Source: Aphidius gifuensis
Lineage: Eukaryota > Arthropoda > Insecta > Hymenoptera > Braconidae
Reading direction: 5' to 3'
DNA length: 64,000 nt
Assembly: GCF_014905175.1 (NCBI RefSeq)
Contig: NC_057790.1
Span: 1,736,001-1,800,000 of the forward strand
The position numbers were made by a program, and so were the translations under genes. Of the stretch, positions 39,113-52,100 are shown piece by piece. Below the pieces are notes generated by a model that ran no database searches, was not told where the DNA came from, and worked only from the letters and a program-made list of their open reading frames with translations. How positions within the stretch are numbered: position 1 is the stretch's first letter; every line of letters begins with the position of its first letter.

Positions 39113-42085
39113 ATGAAATTCATAAACTTAATATTTATGCTGATTTCAATAAATTTTATAAGCTATGAAGTATCAGCAACAGGACTCGGTGATCTTGAAG
39201 AAGTTTACACATTATTCATGAACATATGGACAAGAGTTGATGAAGGAATTGAAGAAGCAAATACTGGAAAAAAACCAAAATATCAAGCAACACTATTTGG
39301 CGATAAAACATCATCAATGCTTGAAGCCTTAAATGACAAAGTTGATGAACTTTCAGTACAAATTGAAAGTATGCAAAATCGATTGATGGATAAAATGCAG
39401 GAAATTGCAGATGCTGTAAAAGCAGTACCAGAAAAAGTAGAAAAAGATCGGTTACTTACAAAAATATCATATAATATAAAATCAATAAAAGAAAGTTACA
39501 GGGAAGTTAAAAAATTAGGAAGTAAAAATATTACACAAGTAAAAGCCAAAAGAATTATCGATAAATATGTACGAGACAAAATTACTGATGATTTGAGAGA
39601 AATATTTCTTCTAGTTTTACCTGATGAATCTGATTTACATACCGATAGAAGTCTTTTAAAACTCCTGATCAATTTGGAAAATGTAAGTATTATTATTTAT
39701 AATAGGTATATATCATGTATATGTATAAATTTGTATATATATTTTTTTTCTTTTTTTTTTTAAATATAGAATGTAAAAGAAATAAAAGAAAGATGTGATA
39801 AAAAAAATTCACCTCAACAATTTCTTTATCAATTATATTTGACACTTGTTTCAACTGAAATGATTGGATATACATCATTAGCATATGGTTTTGGTGTCAA
39901 TGAACTAATAAATCCAGGTAAAAGAGGAACTTTAATTTTAACATATAAAATAAAAAACAATAATATATAAATATTCATTATATTTACAGATGAGAAAGCT
40001 GATGTTGAAATTCAAACAGTTATTGACGATATATTAGATAGAATTTATCGTTATAATTTGGGATTTAGTAAATCAATAGCACAAGTTTCACGTTATTTTA
40101 GAACTTGTGATAATCCAGGAAAACATGAACGTGGTAAATATATATTTTGATCATTCAATTTTATTTATTTATGAAAACAATGAACTAAAAAATATTATTT
40201 AATTTAATTTTTCAGATGTAACATTCACTGAGTTCACTGGACTTTATCAAATAGTTATTTTTTCCGAATACCATTTACAAAGTCATGATATAAATAAGGA
40301 TTGTTATGCACGTCCACAATATAAGGACTGGTACGGATATTATAAGAAAGTATCTACTCCATGGGATAGTAATGGAAGACCCAAAAATATATGGCACTGC
40401 ACAACAAACTTAAATTGTGCTGGTACACTTAATAATTGCAATCAGATGGGTTCTATTAGATATTGCATGGATGTAAATTTTATTTCAATTTTCCAAAATT
40501 GGTGATTAAAGAAAAATATACTATTATTGATTCAATTTTTTTTTTTTTCAGAAAAATTATACCCATAGACGTTATGACTACATAGTGGATTCAACTAATA
40601 ATCAACAATATGGCCAATGGCTGAGCAGCTGCGAAGGTGAACCATATAACTGAAAAAAAAAAAAAAAAACTTCTGCCATACAGAAGTTTTGTTTTCAGAA
40701 AAATTTTAAACTCATCATTTTTTTTTTGTATTATTTTGACAAAAGACAATATAATATAATCAAGAATTTTTTTTCATTTCCAACTAAAAAGTTTTCAATT
40801 TAATTCAAGACAATGCTTCCATAGTTCGAGACTTTTTTTGCGAGAGAAAAATTTTATACAAGTTATTGTTTTGAATATAGAAATTTCTTTTTTTCAGTTT
40901 ATCATGAGTGGGCTGCAGTAGGTAACTACCGCAGGTGTACCTGCAATGATGATACTTGGAAAGCTCCATTTGCTGTTAATGCACTTAGTTTATTGCCATC
41001 ACGAAGTAATACATCGAACAATATGTTACGTATTAATTTTATAAAACTGTTATTTTATTTAATTTTTGTAGAAATGTATACTTGATATTTTTTTTAAAAA
41101 TATTTTAATAGGGTTATTACTGGTATGCGAATTAAAGTACACCAAAAAATTGTTCATATACAAGTTAAACAGGGTACAATAATTGACAATTTCCACATTG
41201 AAGCTCCAATAATAAAAAAAAATAAAAAAAAAAACAAGAAAGTAAACAATGTTGAAAAATGGGTAGATTTGCCAGATATAGAAAATGATGTTCGTGATGC
41301 TCGTAGATATAAGAGCCCACAAAATTTGAGTGAAGATGTTGATTTTGTTGCATGGCATTATAATGATAATGCATTTAATTTTGATGAAGTTTCTATTCCA
41401 CCTGGACGAGTTCTTACTGGTAAACAAAGTTTTTATTATTCACATATATAATTTGTTAATACAATATTTATATCATTGCCATTAAATTGTAGGAATTAAA
41501 TTTGGATTGATTACATTAAAAGAAGGTGATAAAAAAAAACGTATTCAAGTAGAAGCTGAATCAATGGAATACAATCATACAACTGGTAAATTAATACAGA
41601 ATACTGAACAATGGACAAAACCTGATCCGAAAAATCATGAGTAGGTATTATTATTATGACATAATTAATTATAAAATATTTTATATATTTATATTTATTA
41701 TTTTAACCATAGCACCCCATTGAAGTTCGTAAAAGATATACCAATAAAGTCAGACCAACCAACAATACTTGATTCAGAAACAAATCAATATGTAATACCT
41801 CGTTTAAGTGATGTATGGAAAGATGCTGGACAATCGGTACTTCCATTTATGGATGCACAAACTATAGGTTGTTCTCCAGAAGCACCACTTGGTGGTATTG
41901 GTCTTCATCATCGTGGTGTAGCTAAGGATTCTGAAGATTCTGGATTTTTGGGACTGACTGCACATACCGTTGATTATTCTAGTTATTTGAGACAAAGTGC
42001 AAAAAAATATGCTGAAGCACACAATCTGCAAATTGAAGAAGAAGATGATGATGATTATGATTATGATGATGATGATGATGATTGA
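39113..42085 (+). CDS. Secreted DUF4803-like protein, tandem copy 1
   Basis: Function unknown. Exons 39113-39682, 39770-39917, 39990-40133, 40216-40472, 40552-40636, 40898-41024, 41112-41419, 41493-41640 and 41713-42085 encode 719 aa. An N-terminal signal peptide (FINLIFMLISINFIS) is followed by a helical, coiled-coil-prone region (residues about 25-190), a conserved STEMIGYTSLAYGFGVNEL block and a Cys-rich core (RTCDNPGKHER; LNCAGTLNNC; RYCMD). Two related segments come next (VITGMRIKVHQ; VLTGIKFGLITLK), then DQPTILDSETNQYVIP and SVLPFMDAQTIG. The tail is acidic. Layout and motifs resemble insect DUF4803 proteins from memory. Unlike its sisters, it has one fused exon (40898-41024) with 16 codons and two cysteines missing. 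It lies first in the array, downstream of rho-5. Confidence 0.8.
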
Positions 42086-44215
42086 GTTCAAGCTCGACAA
42101 CACGTTTAAAAAAATAAGCAACTCGGTAACTCTTGGTATATGAATTCTTAATAATTCAATTTAACTGTTAAAAAAAAGTTTGTTGATGTAATAATTAAAA
42201 CAAAGTAAAAACCTATAATTAACATTTATTTACATTTACTTCTATATAATTGCATTCAATCACAATATGACTATACAGATATAAAAGAGACGTTGAAAAA
42301 AAGTGTGTGTTTGGCAAGTGAAACTGCTTTATACCATTTTAATAAATAGTTGATTGAATGATCCCTCGTTGTATTAATATACTTTCAACTAGCGCTCTTT
42401 TAGTCTTTTTCAGTTATCTTATTTTTTTTTTTATGTATTATTACTCAAGCTTCCAACTTTATTTAATAATGAATATCTGCAGATACTGGTTTTAGTGTAT
42501 AAGAAAATGTGTGATTAAAATACTTCAATATATACATGTAGATATATTGAATGTCGAAATTCTCCAAAAGTACAAGAAATACATAGTAAAATGATTATAA
42601 GAATTAAAAATGATTGAATTCTTAAATCAATGATCAAATTCAAAACAATAAAATACCCGCGGTCTAACTTAATTTTTGAAAAAGTTTTCCTTAGATTTCC
42701 ATAGCTACTAACTCACTCTGAGAAATTTGGCAAATTTATTATTATTTGTTTATGAATCAATTGGACGGAATTTATCGACATATTTTTTTAATCGATTTTT
42801 TCATTAGATAAATATATTTTTTCATCGTTTAAATATTATTAAATGTGATGAAATACCTACTGAAAATATATGGCTTCATAAGTCTACTTAATTTACAAAC
42901 ATATTTAATTATTATTTTTCTACTAGTCATCATTTTAATAATTGAATTTATATTTTTTCAAGAATTAATTTTAAATCTAATCATTGACCCTATTTTCTCA
43001 TAATCTCTTTCAAAGATTCTAAAATATATTTTATCTGTTATTGATACAACCCCTGGTGGAATTATTTCTCCGGCCGAATTTAAAAAACACGTAGAATTAG
43101 CCATACATAAATAAATAAGTATTGTATCAGTGTATGTCAAAAATTACACGAAAATAAATTATCAATGTCGTCGAGGAAATCAAAAAAGTATTAAATATAA
43201 ATAATAAAACGAAAATCTTAAAAAAAAAAAAGATCGGTAAGAAAGAAATCAAAATTTAAAACTTATGCTTATCATTGATAGCATTATTATTGCATTTCCT
43301 CTTTTGTTTTTTTTTTTTTTTTTACTACCCATTCTAAAGAAATTTTACTTAAAAAAAAAATTCCTCTATTATTTATAACTTATAAATTATAAGAAACAAA
43401 ATTTTTGAAACTTTTTTTTTTTTTTTTTATTTATTTATTATTTTTTGAATGTAAAAATGTATGAAATATTTCGAACACAAATTGATGAATAAAAAAGAAA
43501 AGAAAATGTCAAATTTTAGACAAGTTATACTTAATTTTAAATTTTATTGTAAAAATAATCTCTTATTAATAATTTATTATCAATATGTAATTATTATTTT
43601 CAAGAAAGAAAAATTATGTAAAATTATGTTCTAAAATATATAGTATTATTAATAAAAAAAAAAATTAATTAATATTTTTTATGAAAATTTATTTGAATAT
43701 TTTTTTAAAATTGTTGAAAAAATATCAAACATTTATTTTTAACCTTCATATTGTTTGTTTGCTTATTATAGATAACAGCCCAACATTATTTATAAAAAAT
43801 GTTTTTTTTTTTTTTCTATAATTACGTCGTTACTTTGTTATCAAATATCACAAGGTTTTTTAAACAGAGGAAAACAAGTATACGCAAGTAAAATTTGAAA
43901 TATTATATCAATTTTTTGACTTTAAAAAGTGGAAAGAAATAATTTTTTTTTTTTTTCTATACAAATTATCAGTAAATAATTATTTCTTCGATAATCACTT
44001 TGACTTATCATTGTTTACAGTTTGAATTATCAACGAGTAATTATTAACGAAAATTTTTTGTTAAAATAGAACTGTTTTGTTTTCAAAGCAACACTTTTTG
44101 AAATATATTTCATTGAAAAAGTTCACAACTAATTACAATATAAAGATATAATACATAGTTGATTTTTTTCCTTTTTCTATTGAAAATAAAAATAGAAAAA
44201 AAAAAAAAATTCATC
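42086..44215. other. Spacer between tandem copies 1 and 2
   Basis: The ends match the other spacers: the AACCTATAATTAAC block near 42210, CCTCTATTATTTATAA near 43363, and the promoter block 44080-44215. About 1.06 kb in the middle (roughly 42300-43360) has no counterpart in the other spacers and looks inserted. Confidence 0.5.
42958..43140 (-). other. Unrecognised open frame in the copy 1-2 spacer
   Basis: About 60 codons are open, with a protein-like central part (CFLNSAGEIIPPGVVSITDK, then IYFRIFERDYEKIGSMIRFK). It sits in the 1.06-kb segment that is absent from the other spacers. No splice partners or family are recognised. It could be a captured exon or part of a degraded transposable element. 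Confidence 0.2.
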
Positions 44216-47200
44216 ATGAAATTCATAAACTTAATATTTATGCTGATTTCGATAAATTTTATAAGCTATGAAGTATCAGCAACAGGACTTGGTGATCTTG
44301 AAGAAGTTTACACATTATTCATGAACATATGGACAAGAGTTGATGAAGGAATTGAAGAAGCAAATACTGGAAAAAAACCAAAATATCAAGCAACACTATT
44401 TGGTGATAAAACATCATCAATGCTTGAAGCCTTGCTTGACAAAGTTGATGAACTTTCAGTACAAATGGAAACTATGGAAAATCGATTGATGGATAAAATG
44501 CAGGAAATTTCAGATGCTGTTAAATCAGTACCAGATAAAGTACGAAAAGATCAGTTACTTACAAAAATATCACATTATATAAAATCAATAAAAATAAGCT
44601 ACAAAGAAGTTAAAAAATTAGGAAGTAAAAAAATAACAAAAGTTAAAGCCAAAAAAATTATCGATAAATATGTACGTGAAAAAATTACTGATGATTTGAG
44701 GGAAATTTTTATTATAGTATTACCTGATGACGAAGCTGATGAAGAGAACGATCGAAGTCTTTTAAAACTCATGGTAACATTGGAAAATGTAAGTAAATAT
44801 TTATAAATATTATTATTATTATTATTTATAAATTACAATATGTATCATATAAATAATTTTTTTTTTCTTTGCTTTTAAATATAGGATGAAAAAGAATCAA
44901 AAGAAAGATGTGATAAAAAAAATTCGCCTCAACAATTTCTTTATCAATTATATTTGACACTTGTTTCAACTGAAATGATTGGATATACATCATTAGCATA
45001 TGGTTTTGCTATCAATGAACTAATTCGTCCAGGTAAAAAATGAACTTCAATTTTAACATATTAAAATAAAAAATTATATCTAAATAAATATTAATTATAT
45101 TTACAGATGAGAAAGCTGATCTGGAAATTCAAACAGTTATTGACGATATATTAGATAGAATTTATGAATATAATTTGGGATTTAGTAAATCAATAGCACA
45201 ACTTTCACGTCATTTCAGAACTTGTGATAATCCAGGAAAACATGAACGTGGTAAATATATATTTTGATTATTTAATTTTATTTATTTATAAAAACAATAA
45301 ACTAAAAAAAATATTTATTTAATTTTTTAGGTGTAACATTCATTGAGTTCACTGGACTTTATCAAAAAATTGTTCTTGCTGAATACAGTTGGGAACGTCA
45401 TCGATCATGTGATGGTTCCTGCAATATTCCCTCAACGAATGAAAATAAGAATTGTCATGCTCGTCCAGGATATAAAAACTGGGGTGGCTCTTCTGGTCCG
45501 GTATCTACTCCATGGGATAGTGATGGAAGACCCGAAAATGTATGGCACTGCCCAGCAAACTTAAATTGTGCTGGTACACTTAATGGTTGCTTTCAGATGA
45601 CTTCAATTAGATATTGCATGGATGTAAATTTTATTTTAATTTCTTATTATAAAAAATTGGCGATTGAAGGAAAAAAAAAAGAAAAATATACTATTATTAC
45701 TGATTTAATTTTTTTTTTCAGAAAAATTATACCCATAGGCGTTATAAATATGTAGGGGATTCAAGTAATAATAATCGTTATGGCCAATGGACAGACGACT
45801 GCGAAGGTAAACATATTCACTGTATTGAAAAAAAATTCTGCCATACAAAAGTTTTGTTTTTTTAAAAAAAACGTCTTGAACGTTTTGACTTGAGACAATA
45901 TAATGCAATTTTTGGATTTCCAACTGAGAAGTTTTCAATTTATTCAATTAACTTTCTTCACAGTTCAAGACTTTTTTGAGCAAGAACAAAATTTCATTTA
46001 GTAAGGCTAAAAATTATTGTTTCGAATATAAAAATTGTTTGTTTTTTAGTTTATGATTATTGGGATGAAAAAACGACGGGGTCGCCTGGAGGTCCATGGG
46101 GGTAACAAAAGAAAAATAATAATTATATGCTAATTGGAGTAAGTATTATTTATTTAAATTTTATTTATATATTTATAGGGGAGGAGATTTAGCATACTGT
46201 AACTATTGCATGTGTACATGCAATGATGATACTTGGAAAGCTCCATTTGCTATTAATGCAGTTAGTTTATTGCCATCACGAAGTGATACATGGAATAATA
46301 TGTTACGTATTAATTTTATATAATTACTATTTTATTGAATTTCTGTGAAAATATATAGTGGATGTTTTTTTTGTTTTTTTTGTTTAATATTTCCATAGGG
46401 TTATTACTGGTATGCGAATGAGAGTACACCAAAAAATTGTTCATATACAAATTAAACAGGGTAAAATAATTGACAATTTCCACATTGAAACTCCTAAGAT
46501 AAAAAAAAATAAAAAAAAAAAAAACAAGAAGGCAAAAATTGTCGAAAAATGGGTAGATTTGCCAGATATGGAAAAAGACGTTCGTGCCAGTCGTAGATAT
46601 AAAGGCCCACAAAATTTACGTGAAGATGTTGATTTCGTTGCATGGCATTGGGATCATAATGCATTTAATTTAGATGAAGTTTCTATTCCACCTGGACATG
46701 TTCTTACTGGTAAATAAATTTTTATTGTTTTCATAATTTTTTGATACAATATGTATGCACTAATAAATTGTAGGAGTTAGATTTTCAACGTTTAAAATGA
46801 GAGAAGGTGATAAAAAGTGGCGTGTACAAGTAGAAGCTGAATCGATGGAATACGATCATATAGTTGGTAAATTAATACAATGTACTGAAAAATGGACAAA
46901 GCCTAATGTTAAAAATCATGAGTAAGTTTTATTATTATAAAATTATTAAGTATAAAATATTGTATATATACATATATATTTATCATTTTAACAATAGCGT
47001 CCAATTGGAGTTCGAAAAAGATATACCTATAAATTCAGACCAACCAACAATACTTGATTCAGAAACAAATCAATATGTAATACCAAGTATAAGTGATACA
47101 TGGAAAGATGCTGGACAATCGGTACTTCCATTTATGGATGCACAAACTATAGGTTGTTCGCCAGAAGCACCACTTGGTGGTATTGGTCTTCATCATCGTG

Positions 47201-47439
47201 GTGTAGCTAAGGATTCTGAAGATTCTGGATTTTTGGGACTGACAGCTCACACTGTTGATTATGCTAGTTATTTGAGACAAAGTGCGGAAAAATATGCTCA
47301 AGCACGAAAATTACAAAAGGAAGAAGAAGATGATGAAGATGATGACGATGACGATGACGATGATGATGATGATGATGATGATGATAATGATAATGATGAA
47401 GACGAAGATGACGATGATGATGATGATGATGATGATTAA
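44216..47439 (+). CDS. Secreted DUF4803-like protein, tandem copy 2
   Basis: Function unknown. Exons 44216-44788, 44885-45032, 45107-45250, 45331-45623, 45722-45806, 46050-46101, 46179-46301, 46399-46709, 46774-46921 and 46998-47439 give 772 aa, one exon more than copy 1. Signal peptide and helical N-terminus are as in copy 1. The fourth exon carries 12 extra codons, including CDGSCNIPS. The segment DYWDEKTTGSPGG and then YCNYCMCTCNDDTW preserves four close cysteines. The last exon ends in about 45 residues that are almost all Asp/Glu, encoded by GAT repeats. The first exon is nearly identical to that of copy 3, so the two separated recently or exchange sequence. Promoter and leader (TTTTCTATTGAAAA, poly-A, TTCATCATG) match the other copies. 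Confidence 0.8.
47332..47437 (+). repeat. GAT microsatellite encoding the acidic tail of copy 2
   Basis: Imperfect GAT/GAC trinucleotide run in frame at the end of the last exon, interrupted by AAT and GAA codons. It terminates in GATGATTAA. Confidence 0.9.
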
Positions 47440-49189
47440 GTTCAAGCTCGAGAACACTTGAAATGTTGGTTTTGTTTTATACCTACGGAAAAAAAGCGAC
47501 GTCAAAAAAAAAAGAAATGGAAAAAAAATTCTTCTATTATTTATAAGAAACAAAATTGTTAAATATTTTTTTTTTTAGTTTAACTTTTTTTGAATGTAAA
47601 AATGTATGAAATATTTCGATCACAAATAATTATTAATGAATAAAAAAAGTGTCAAATTTTAGACAAGTTACTCGATTATTTAATTGCATTTTATTTTTTT
47701 AAATTTTATATTACATGAATAATTTATTATTTTCGAAAAAAAAATTTATGGGTTATCCTATTATAAAAAGGACACTTGACCGCTTTTTATTCGTGATTTG
47801 ATTGGTCGAAAATTTTTAGCATTTGTTTATAACTAATACTTTATTATTTTCTCTCTCATACTAACACGTTGCTACGTGTTGTTATGTGGTTGCTACGTTT
47901 GCTTATTTTTGGCAATTAATTAATTTGAGTTGTGTCGTTTCTAGATCAAAAGTCATATTACAGCTTTTTACTAATTTCTATATATTCATATTTAATAAAA
48001 ATAGTATTGTTATATGAATACAACTAATTTATATTATATTAAATTAATATTCAAATAAAAAAAAAGTTAGTGTGGTTATTATACGTTACGGTTACTACGT
48101 TTATCAAGAACGTCATCATATTTATCAATATTACTTAATTGAAATAATATATAGATTTGAATATTGTATAAAATATAAATATTTATATAAATAAGTAAAC
48201 ATAAATAGAAAAAGTTAGCGTGCGGTTACTACGTGTGATTGCTAATTATATTTTTTTATCAAAGATAATAATACAATTGACTTTATAAAAAGCTGTAATA
48301 TGACTTCAATACTTTGATTGAGCAACGATGCCACTAAAATGATTTAATGATTGTTTATAATTTGATCAAATGATATTTTTGTTCATCACAATAATTATAA
48401 TATTGATTATAAACTTGAAATAAATATAGTAATTCATGGAAATGAAAAATAAGAAAAGTACTTTACGTAATTAATAAAAATTACAATTATGATAAAGAAA
48501 ATAGTATTAATAATCATATACATAATATTATATACAACGACGCGCCGGAGGCGCGGGGTAACCCTTGTTTAATAATAAAATATAGTTATACTCTTATTTA
48601 TTGAAAAACAAAATTAAAATCATTTTTTATTTTTTTTTCTATTTATTTAATATTTTTTATGAAAATTTATTTGAATATTTCTTTTAAAATATTGTTGAAA
48701 AATATCAAACATTTATTTTTAACCTTCATATTGTTTGTTTGCTTATTATAGATAACAGTGCAACATTATTTATGAAAAAAAATTGTTTTTTTTTTTTATA
48801 ATTACGTCGTTACATTGTTATCAAATATCACAAGGTTTTTTGAACAAAGGAAAACGAGTATACGCAAGTAAAATTGAAAAAAATATTTCAATTTTTTGAC
48901 TTTAAAAAGTTGAAATAGATAATTTTATTGTTTTTTTATACAAATTATCAGTAAATAATTATTTCTTCGATAATCACTTGTCATTATTTACAGTTTGAAT
49001 TATCAACGAGTAATTATGTAACGAAAATTTTTTGTTAAAATAGAGCTGTTTTGTTTTCAAAGCTACACTTTTTGAAAAATATTTCATTGAAAAAGTTCAC
49101 AACTAATTACAATATAAAGATATAATACATAGTTGATTTTTTTCCTTTTTCTATTGAAAAAAAAAATAGAAAAAAAAAAAAAATTCATC
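47440..49189. other. Spacer between tandem copies 2 and 3
   Basis: Contains the shared spacer blocks (from 47523, from 48655, and the promoter block 49060-49189). They are interrupted by a Helitron-like insert at 47756-48570. Confidence 0.6.
47756..48570 (+). mobile_element. Helitron/Helentron-like non-autonomous element
   Basis: It is absent from the equivalent position of the other spacers. The left end reads TCCTATTATAAAAAGGACAC, like the TC-starting 5' ends of insect rolling-circle elements. Near the right end a GC-rich hairpin (CGCGCC-GGA-GGCGCG, 48541-48555) sits in AT-rich DNA, as expected of a Helitron terminus. A perfect 20-bp inverted repeat lies inside (47950-47969 and 48287-48306). 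Several GGTTACTACGT-like copies occur. There is no coding capacity. The exact right end and the canonical CTRR terminus are not clear. Confidence 0.5.
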
Positions 49190-52100
49190 ATGAAATTCAT
49201 AAATTTAGTATTTATGCTGATTTCGATAAATTTTATAAGCTATGAAGTATCAGCAACAGGACTTGGTGATCTTGAAGAAGTTTACACATTATTCATGAAC
49301 ATATGGACAAGAGTTGATGAAGGAATTGAAGAAGCAAATACTGGAAAAAAACCAAAATATCAAGCAACACTATTTGGTGATAAAACATCATCAATGCTTG
49401 AAGCTTTGCTTGACAAAGTTGATGAACTTTCAGTAGAAATGGAAAAAATGGAAACTCGATTGCTGGATAAAATGCAGGAAATTTCAGATGCTGTTAAATC
49501 AGTACCAGATAAAGTACGAAAAGATCAGTTACTTACAAAAATATCACATTATATAAAATCAATAAAAATAGGTTACAAAGAAGTTAAAAAATTAGGAAGT
49601 AAAAAAATAACAAAAGTTAAAGCCAAAAAAATTATCGATAAATATGTACGTGAAAAAATTACTGATGATTTGAGGGAAATTTTTATTATAGTATTACCTG
49701 ATGACGAAGCTGATGAAGAGAACGATCGAAGTCTTTTAAAACTCATGGTAACATTGGAAAATGTAAGTAAATATATTTATAAATATTATTATTATTATTA
49801 TTATTTATAAATTACAATATATATCATATATAAATAATTTTTTTTTCTTTGCTTTTAAATATAGGATGAAAAAGAATCAAAAGAAAGATGTGATAAAAAA
49901 AATTCGCCTCAACAATTTCTTTATCAATTATATTTAACACTTGTTTCAACTGAAATGATTGGATATACATCATTAGCATATGGTTTTGCTGTCAATGAAC
50001 TAATTCGTCCAGGTAAAAAATGAACTTCAATTTTAACATATTAAAATAAAAAATTATATCTGAATAAATATTAATTATATTTACAGATGAGAAAGCTGAT
50101 GTTGAAATTCAAACAGTTATTGACGATATATTAGATAGAATTTATCATTATAATTTGGGATTCAGTAAATCAATAGCACAACTTTCACGTCATTTCAGAA
50201 CTTGTGATAATCCAGGAAAACATGAACGTGGTAAATATATATTTTGATTATTCAATTTTATTAATTTATAAAAACAATAAACTAAAAATAATATTTAATT
50301 TATCTTTTTAGGTGTAACATTCATTGAGTTTACTGGACTTTATCAAAGAATTGTTCTTGCCGAATACAGTAATGAACGTCATAAATCATGTGCTGGTTCT
50401 TGCAATATTCCGTCAAGGATCAATGAACATACATATTGTTTTGCTCGTCCAGAATATAATACGTGGGACGGTACCTATTATGGTTCTGTATATACTCGAT
50501 GGGATAGTAATGGAAGACCCGAAAGTATAGGCTCATGTACAACAAACTTAAATTGTGCTGGTACAATTAACAATTGCTTTGAGATGACGTCCATTAGATA
50601 TTGCATGGATGTAAATTTTATTTTAATTTTTTATTATAAAAAAATTGGCGATTGAAGAAAAAAAAAAAAAATATATACTATTACTGATTTAATTTTTTTT
50701 CAGAGAAATTATACCCATCGGCGTTATACATATGTGGGGGATTCAAGTAATAATAATCGATTTGGCCCATCGGTAGATTGCACTGGAAATAGTAGTAAAT
50801 ATTCACTGAAAAAAAAATTCTGCTATGAGAAAGTTTTGTTCATTTAAAAAAAAAAATCTTGAACGTTTTGACTTGAGACAATATAATGAATTATTTTTCT
50901 TTTTCTAATCACAAAGTTTTCAATTTAATCAATTAAATTTTTCACAGTTCAAGACTTTTTTGAGCAAGAACAAAATTTTATTTGCTAACGCTAAAAATTA
51001 TTATTTTGAATAAAGAATTTTTCTTTCTCCAGTTTATGATTATTGGGATGAAAAGAGCGTGGGGAAAGCTAGTCGATATGGGTAAAAAAAAATAATTATA
51101 TGTTAATTGAAGTTATTTATTAAATTTTCATTTATATATTTATAGGGGAGGAGACTTCGCATACTGTAACTATTGCATGTGTACATGCAATGATGATACT
51201 TGGGAAGCTCCATTTGCTGTTAATGCAATTAGTTTATTGCCATCACGAAGTGATACATGGAATAATATGTTACGTATTAATTTCATAAAATTATTATTTC
51301 ATTGAATTTTTATGAAAATATATATTTGATGTTTTTTTTTTTTGTTTTAAATATTTCAATAGGGTTATTACTGGTATGCGAATGAGAGTACACCAAAGAA
51401 TTGTTCATATACAAATTAAACAGGGTAAAATAATTGACAATTTCCACATTGAAACTCCTAAGATAAAAAAAAATAAAAAAAAAAAAAACAAGAAGGCAAA
51501 CATTGTCGAAAAATGGGTAGATTTGCCAGATATGGAAAAAGACGTTCGTGCCAGTCGTAGATATAAAGGCCCACAAAATTTACGTGAAGATGTTGATTTC
51601 GTTGCATGGCATTGGGATCATAATGCATTTAATTTAGATGAAGTTTCTATTCCACCTGGACATGTTCTTACTGGTAAATAAATTTTTATTGTTTACATAA
51701 TTTGTTGATACAATATATATGCACTAATAAATTGTAGGAGTTAGATTTGCAACGTTTAAAATGAGAGAAGGTGATAAAAAGTGGCGTGTACAAGTAGAAG
51801 CTGAGTCGATGGAATACGATCATATAGTTGGTAAATTAATACAATGTACTGAAGAATGGACAAAACCTGACCCGAAAAATCATGAGTAAGTTTTATTAAT
51901 ATAAAATTATTTGGTATAAAATATTGTATGGATACATATATATTTATCATTTCAACAATAGCGTCAAATTGGAATTCGTAAACGATTTACCTATAAATTC
52001 AGACCAACCAACAATACTTGATTCAGAAACAAATCAATATGTAATACCAAGTATGAGTGATGATTGGAAAGATGCTGGACAATCGGTACTTCCATTTATG

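Noticed and set aside
47311..47553. Minus-strand frame of Ile/Phe runs opposite the copy 2 tail
   Set aside because: It is the antisense of the GAT repeat.
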